A stretch of 9,265 nt of DNA from Bacillota bacterium (GTDB lineage Bacteria; Bacillota; Clostridia; Peptostreptococcales; Anaerovoracaceae), in contig JAEENW010000221.1 in NCBI GenBank assembly GCA_016283945.1, positions 1-9,265 of the forward strand, written 5' to 3'. Each line of letters starts with the position of its first letter. Position 1 is the stretch's first letter. Below, piece by piece: positions 6,444 through 9,265 of this stretch. Below the pieces are notes generated by a model. That model was not told the origin of the DNA, did no database searches, and saw only the letters and a program-made list of their open reading frames with translations. A program made the translations under genes and the position numbers.

Positions 6444-6456
6444 ATTTATATGTAAT
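6423..6456. repeat. Perfect 7-bp inverted repeat spanning the rubrerythrin -10 region
   Basis: ATTACAT (6423-6429) and ATGTAAT (6450-6456) are exact reverse complements separated by 20 bases, flanking the -10 box. The arms do not extend further. It could be a pair of operator half-sites or a chance match in AT-rich DNA. Confidence 0.3.
6437..6451 (+). promoter_or_regulatory. Possible PerR-type operator over the rubrerythrin -10 region
   Basis: The 15 bases here match the PerR consensus TTATAATNATTATAA at 11 of 14 defined positions (mismatches at positions 5, 9 and 15). Reverse rubrerythrins are known PerR targets in Clostridium acetobutylicum, and a repressor here would block the -10 box. 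AT-rich promoter DNA easily produces partial matches, so this is tentative. Confidence 0.3.
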
Positions 6457-6476
6457 CAGCACTATTTTAGATATAC

Positions 6477-6483
6477 AGGAGGT
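6477..6483 (+). promoter_or_regulatory. Perfect Shine-Dalgarno of the rubrerythrin gene
   Basis: AGGAGGT lies eight bases before the ATG at 6492 and is the strongest ribosome binding site in the window. It fixes the start and suggests high expression. Confidence 0.85.
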
Positions 6484-6491
6484 AAGTTATC

Positions 6492-7034
6492 ATGAAATGG
6501 GTATGCTCTGTTTGCGGTTACACTCACGAGGGTCCTGAGGCTCCGGCCAACTGCCCCGTCTGCAAGGCTCCCGCAAGCAAGTTCAACAAGGTAGAAGAGG
6601 GCGGACTCCACTGGGCTTCCGAGCACGTCGTAGGCGTAGCTCAGGGCGTTGATCCCGAGATCATCGAGGGTCTCAGGGCCAACTTCACCGGAGAGTGCTC
6701 CGAGGTCGGAATGTATCTGGCCATGGCCAGAGTAGCCTTCAGAGAGGGCTATCCCGAGGTAGGACTCTACTGGGAGAAGGCCGCCTTTGAGGAGGCCGAG
6801 CACGCCGCCAAGTTCGCTGAGCTCCTCGGCGAGGTCGTCACCGACTCCACCAAGAAGAACCTCGAGATGAGAGTAGAGGCCGAGTACGGCGCCACCGCCG
6901 GAAAGACCGAGCTCGCCAAGAAGGCCAAGGCCCTCGGGCTCGACGCCATCCATGACACCGTTCACGAGATGGCCAGGGACGAAGCCAGGCACGGCAAGGC
7001 TCTCAAGGGACTGCTCGAGAGATACTTCAAGTAG
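6492..7034 (+). CDS. rbr: Reverse rubrerythrin (N-terminal rubredoxin domain plus diiron ferritin-like domain)
   Basis: Cytoplasmic NAD(P)H-dependent (through redox partners) peroxide and oxygen reductase of anaerobes. The rubredoxin-type Fe(Cys)4 site is at the N terminus: C5-x-x-C8 and C21-x-x-C24. A four-helix ferritin-like domain follows (about residues 53-180), with likely diiron ligands Glu68, Glu101-x-x-His104 (EEAEH), a Glu near 129-131, and Glu164-x-x-His167 (DEARH). This domain order is reversed relative to classical rubrerythrin (ferritin domain first), and the 180-residue length fits the clostridial reverse form. All seven arginines use AGA or AGG, and the perfect Shine-Dalgarno points to high expression. 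Monocistronic: own promoter, own terminator (7045-7080). Regulation by PerR is possible from the site at 6437-6451. Confidence 0.93.
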   Translation: MKWVCSVCGYTHEGPEAPANCPVCKAPASKFNKVEEGGLHWASEHVVGVAQGVDPEIIEGLRANFTGECSEVGMYLAMARVAFREGYPEVGLYWEKAAFEEAEHAAKFAELLGEVVTDSTKKNLEMRVEAEYGATAGKTELAKKAKALGLDAIHDTVHEMARDEARHGKALKGLLERYFK

Positions 7035-7044
7035 CGACAGCCCT

Positions 7045-7080
7045 ATGGGCCGGACAGTGAGCGCTGTCCGGCTCATTTTT
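7045..7080 (+). terminator. Intrinsic terminator of the rubrerythrin gene
   Basis: GCCGGACAG (7049-7057) pairs perfectly with CTGTCCGGC (7064-7072) around the six-base loop TGAGCG. The stem can extend outward by a G-U pair and three further pairs (7045-7048 with 7073-7076). The run TTTTT (7076-7080) follows. It lies 10 bases after the stop codon and separates rbr from the next genes. Confidence 0.88.
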
Positions 7081-7127
7081 ATAAACTCACGGCCACAGAC
7101 CGGCCGCGCAGCGAAAGGAGCAGCTCC

Positions 7128-8012
7128 ATGATACTTTCAGTTGAGAACATGCCCATCAGAAGGCGCCTCGGCGACAAGCGCATCTTCGACTATTACAGGC
7201 TTGCCGGACTCACCGGCATGGATTTTGACCTCTGCCAGATGAAGGACTGGGACGATGTCGTAGGTTCACCGCGATATCTCGAGATCGCGGATGAGATCCG
7301 CGAGTACGCTAAGCTTCAGGGCATAGCGATAAGCCAGTCGCACGCTCCGTTCGAGGTCAAGTACGGCATGGAATTCGACCGCAGCTGCAAAAAGTACGAC
7401 GATGTCGTCCGCGCAATGGAATTCGCCTCCCGTCTCGGCGCCCCGATGATAGTGGTCCACAGCATAAGGCTCCCCGAGGACGATCTTCAGGCCCACTTCG
7501 ACTACAACCTCAAATACTACAGATCCCTGCTCCCGTACGCCGAGCGCTTCGGTATAAAGATTGCCGTCGAGAACCTCGGCGGCAGGGCTCCCGGGACCAA
7601 CGACTTCACTCAGTTCTGCCTGGGTTCTCCCGAGATGTTCTGCGGGATGCAGGAAGCCCTGAACAGTCCCATGGTCTGCGGCTGCCTCGATATCGGGCAC
7701 GCAAATCTGACAACGGGCGACGCTCCCGGCTTCATCAGGAAGAGCAGGGGCTACGTTCAGTACCTCCACGTCCACGACAACGACGGGCGCTACGACATGC
7801 ACCAGATGCCCGCGCTCAACGAGGACGGGTACCGCTGGACCAATGTGCCCTGGAAGGAAGTCCTGAGCGCCCTCAGGGATATAGACTACAGCGGCCCGAT
7901 GAACCTCGAGGTCTACCGCTACATAGACGCGATGCCGGATGAGCATCTGCTCGAGGTGATGAAGCTCGCTGCCTCGGTGGCGCGCACCATGGCTCTCGAG
8001 CTTGAGAAGTAA
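7128..8012 (+). CDS. Sugar phosphate isomerase/epimerase family TIM-barrel protein
   Basis: Xylose-isomerase-like (AP endonuclease family 2) barrel; cytoplasmic, probably acting on a sugar or cyclitol, substrate unknown. Alternating strands and helices cover the whole 294 residues. Expected metal-binding and active-site residues are visible: His72 (SHAPFE), His111 (VVHSIR), Glu148 (AVENLGG), Asp188 and His191 (CLDIGHANL), His214/His216/Asp217 (LHVHDNDG) and Glu261 (NLEVYR). Length is typical. AAAGGAG lies seven bases before the ATG. The gene follows the rbr terminator, and I see TATAAA at 7080-7085 but no convincing -35. Its TAA stop overlaps the next gene's ATG (TAATG), so the two are probably translationally coupled. 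Endonuclease IV is excluded by weak similarity to its conserved motifs; the exact reaction cannot be read from sequence. Confidence 0.85.
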   Translation: MILSVENMPIRRRLGDKRIFDYYRLAGLTGMDFDLCQMKDWDDVVGSPRYLEIADEIREYAKLQGIAISQSHAPFEVKYGMEFDRSCKKYDDVVRAMEFASRLGAPMIVVHSIRLPEDDLQAHFDYNLKYYRSLLPYAERFGIKIAVENLGGRAPGTNDFTQFCLGSPEMFCGMQEALNSPMVCGCLDIGHANLTTGDAPGFIRKSRGYVQYLHVHDNDGRYDMHQMPALNEDGYRWTNVPWKEVLSALRDIDYSGPMNLEVYRYIDAMPDEHLLEVMKLAASVARTMALELEK

Positions 8013-8311
8013 TGCCGCGGATGAACGCCGATTATATAGTCTACATACTTCGCTGCTCTGACGGCAGCCTGTACACGGGGATAACCAACGATCCTGCAAA
8101 GCGCCTCGCCGCGCACAACGCCGGCACGGGCGCCAAGTACACCAGGCCGCGCAGGCCGGTGGAGATGGTCTACGCCGAGAGGGCGGAGGACAGATCCGCC
8201 GCCTCAAAGAGAGAAGCGGAGATCAAGAGCTATCCGAGAGAGAAGAAGCTCGCCCTGATCGAAAGCGACGGAAACGCGGTGCGGGAGATACTAAGTCCCA
8301 GGCAGGCCTGA
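8012..8311 (+). CDS. GIY-YIG nuclease superfamily protein (UPF0213/YhbQ type)
   Basis: Small stand-alone GIY-YIG domain protein of 99 residues, the usual length of the YhbQ/UPF0213 family, whose members are thought to be structure-specific DNA nucleases. Signature residues are present: VYIL (Tyr11, the GIY position), YTG (21-23, the YIG position), catalytic Arg31, His35 and the KYT segment (42-44), and Glu68 in SKREAEIK, the metal-binding glutamate. No extra DNA-binding domain is fused, so it is not UvrC or a homing endonuclease. The ATG shares its A with the last base of the preceding TAA stop. ATG 8021 is a possible internal start. Its pairing with a sugar isomerase gives no obvious functional link. 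Confidence 0.87.
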   Translation: MPRMNADYIVYILRCSDGSLYTGITNDPAKRLAAHNAGTGAKYTRPRRPVEMVYAERAEDRSAASKREAEIKSYPREKKLALIESDGNAVREILSPRQA

Positions 8312-8358
8312 TCCGCGGGCCGGTCCGCATATATAACAATTTTCTAAGGAGACACGAT

Positions 8359-9265
8359 ATGAACAAAGCAGCAGACAGATGGATAGAGGAGAACATGCAG
8401 GCCCTCATCGCGGACCTGAGCACGGCTCTCAGCTTCGATTCCGTGCAGGGTGAAGCCGAGGAGGGCAAGCCCTTCGGACCGGTCGTGGCGGACTGCCTCG
8501 AGTCGACTCTGGCGGCGGCTGCCCGCATGGGCTTCAGGACAGAGAACCTGGACAACTACGCCGGCTACGCCGAGGCGGGGGAGGGCAGCGAGGTGCTCGG
8601 CATCATCACCCATCTCGACATAGTCCCCGCGGGTGACGGCTGGATCCACGATCCCTTCGGAGCCGTGATAGACGACGGAAAGCTCTACGGCCGCGGAACG
8701 CTCGATGACAAGGGACCGGCCATCATGTCGCTGTACGCCCTAAAGGCGGTCCTCGAGGCCGGCGTTCAGCTCAGGCGCCGCGTGCGGGTCATCTTCGGCT
8801 GCAACGAGGAGAGCGGCATGAAGTGTATCGAGCACTATAAGGAGGTCTGCGGAGCTCCCGATCTCTCCTTCAGCCCCGACAATACCTACCCGCTCGTAAG
8901 CTGCGAGAAGTCCGGCTCGGGCTGCGTCATCAAAAAGCGCTATGAGTCCGGCATCACTTTCACCTCCGGCACCGTAAGCAACATAGTCCCCGCCAGCGCG
9001 ACAGCCTTCGTGAAGGACGTCGATGCGCAGACAGTAGAGCGCATCGCAATGCGCATGGGCATCACCGAGGAGTTCGGTCTCGAGCTCGAAGAGAGCGAGG
9101 AGGGCGTCGAGATCACCGTCACCGGCGTGCAGAGCCACGCCTCAAAGCCCCAGCTCGGAAAGAACGCCATGCAGGGACTGATCAAGCTACTCACCCGCGT
9201 TCCCCTCGACGAGGAGGACAGCGACGCCGTTAGGGCGCTCTATGGCATCTTCGAGCTCGACTACA
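8359..9265 (+). CDS. pepV: M20 family dipeptidase, PepV-like (partial, runs off the window)
   Basis: Zn-dependent cytoplasmic dipeptidase, likely cleaving Xaa-His/beta-Ala-His or general dipeptides. The frame stays open from ATG 8359 to the last base (302 codons plus one base). AAGGAG (8346-8351) sits seven bases before the ATG. Metal ligands and catalytic residues of the M20 family are in order: His85 and Asp87 (THLDIVP), Asp116 (GRGTLDDKGP), Glu150-Glu151 (GCNEESG), Asp174 (SPDNTYP). His260 (VQSHASKP), from the lid domain, corresponds to the transition-state histidine of PepV. The missing part, roughly 150-170 residues if of normal length, should hold the last metal histidine. The gene begins 47 bases after the GIY-YIG gene, so it may be cotranscribed. 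ArgE/DapE-type M20 enzymes are less likely because of the PepV-like NEESG and FSPDNTYP context. Confidence 0.88.
   Translation, partial: MNKAADRWIEENMQALIADLSTALSFDSVQGEAEEGKPFGPVVADCLESTLAAAARMGFRTENLDNYAGYAEAGEGSEVLGIITHLDIVPAGDGWIHDPFGAVIDDGKLYGRGTLDDKGPAIMSLYALKAVLEAGVQLRRRVRVIFGCNEESGMKCIEHYKEVCGAPDLSFSPDNTYPLVSCEKSGSGCVIKKRYESGITFTSGTVSNIVPASATAFVKDVDAQTVERIAMRMGITEEFGLELEESEEGVEITVTGVQSHASKPQLGKNAMQGLIKLLTRVPLDEEDSDAVRALYGIFELDY

Noticed and set aside
7266..8207. Minus-strand open frame (313 codons) opposite the TIM-barrel and GIY-YIG genes
   Set aside because: It spans two well-supported plus-strand genes and begins with arginine/proline-rich sequence typical of antisense reading of GC-rich DNA.
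8312..8358. Possible separate promoter (TATAAC at 8332-8337) for the PepV-like gene
   Set aside because: There is no -35 element at suitable spacing, and the 47-base gap is compatible with cotranscription.

Overview
The window reads as a piece of chromosome from an anaerobic Gram-positive bacterium, most likely a GC-rich member of the Clostridia (Bacillota). Three things point that way. It has a lipoteichoic-acid-synthase-type membrane sulfatase (cell envelope of Gram-positives), a reverse rubrerythrin with an N-terminal rubredoxin domain (typical of clostridial oxygen defence), and a sodium-pumping decarboxylase (fermentative energy conservation). Strong AGGAGG-type ribosome binding sites also fit. 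I cannot name the genus from sequence alone.

Layout. Bases 1-46 hold the terminator of a gene that lies outside the window. A biotin-protein ligase (120-773, +) is followed by a tightly packed four-gene set (822-4119, +): oadA (carboxyltransferase alpha subunit), oadG (small membrane anchor), a separate biotin carrier protein, and oadB (Na+-translocating membrane decarboxylase). A bidirectional terminator (4164-4196) separates this block from a convergent LTA-synthase-family gene (4206-6317, -). Its promoter lies back to back with that of a reverse rubrerythrin (6492-7034, +), which ends in a strong hairpin terminator. A second plus-strand block follows: a TIM-barrel sugar phosphate isomerase/epimerase-like protein (7128-8012), a GIY-YIG nuclease-family protein starting on its stop codon (8012-8311), and the first two thirds of an M20/PepV-type dipeptidase (8359 to the window end).

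How the genes work together. The first five genes form one functional unit. BirA attaches biotin to Lys100 of the carrier protein. OadA transfers the carboxyl group of oxaloacetate to that biotin, releasing pyruvate. OadB decarboxylates carboxybiotin and exports Na+, and OadG holds OadA to the membrane subunit. The gene order (alpha, small membrane subunit, biotin carrier, beta) matches methylmalonyl-CoA decarboxylase operons, but the alpha subunit is of the oxaloacetate/pyruvate type.

I did not find a clearly new biological system. The points most worth a second look are a ligase lacking almost all of its C-terminal domain beside its own substrate, a probably leaderless ligase mRNA, a PerR-like site over the rubrerythrin promoter, ten cysteines in the extracytoplasmic part of the LTA-synthase-like protein, and a sharp split in arginine codon choice between neighbouring genes. 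No intergenic stretch exceeds 300 bases.
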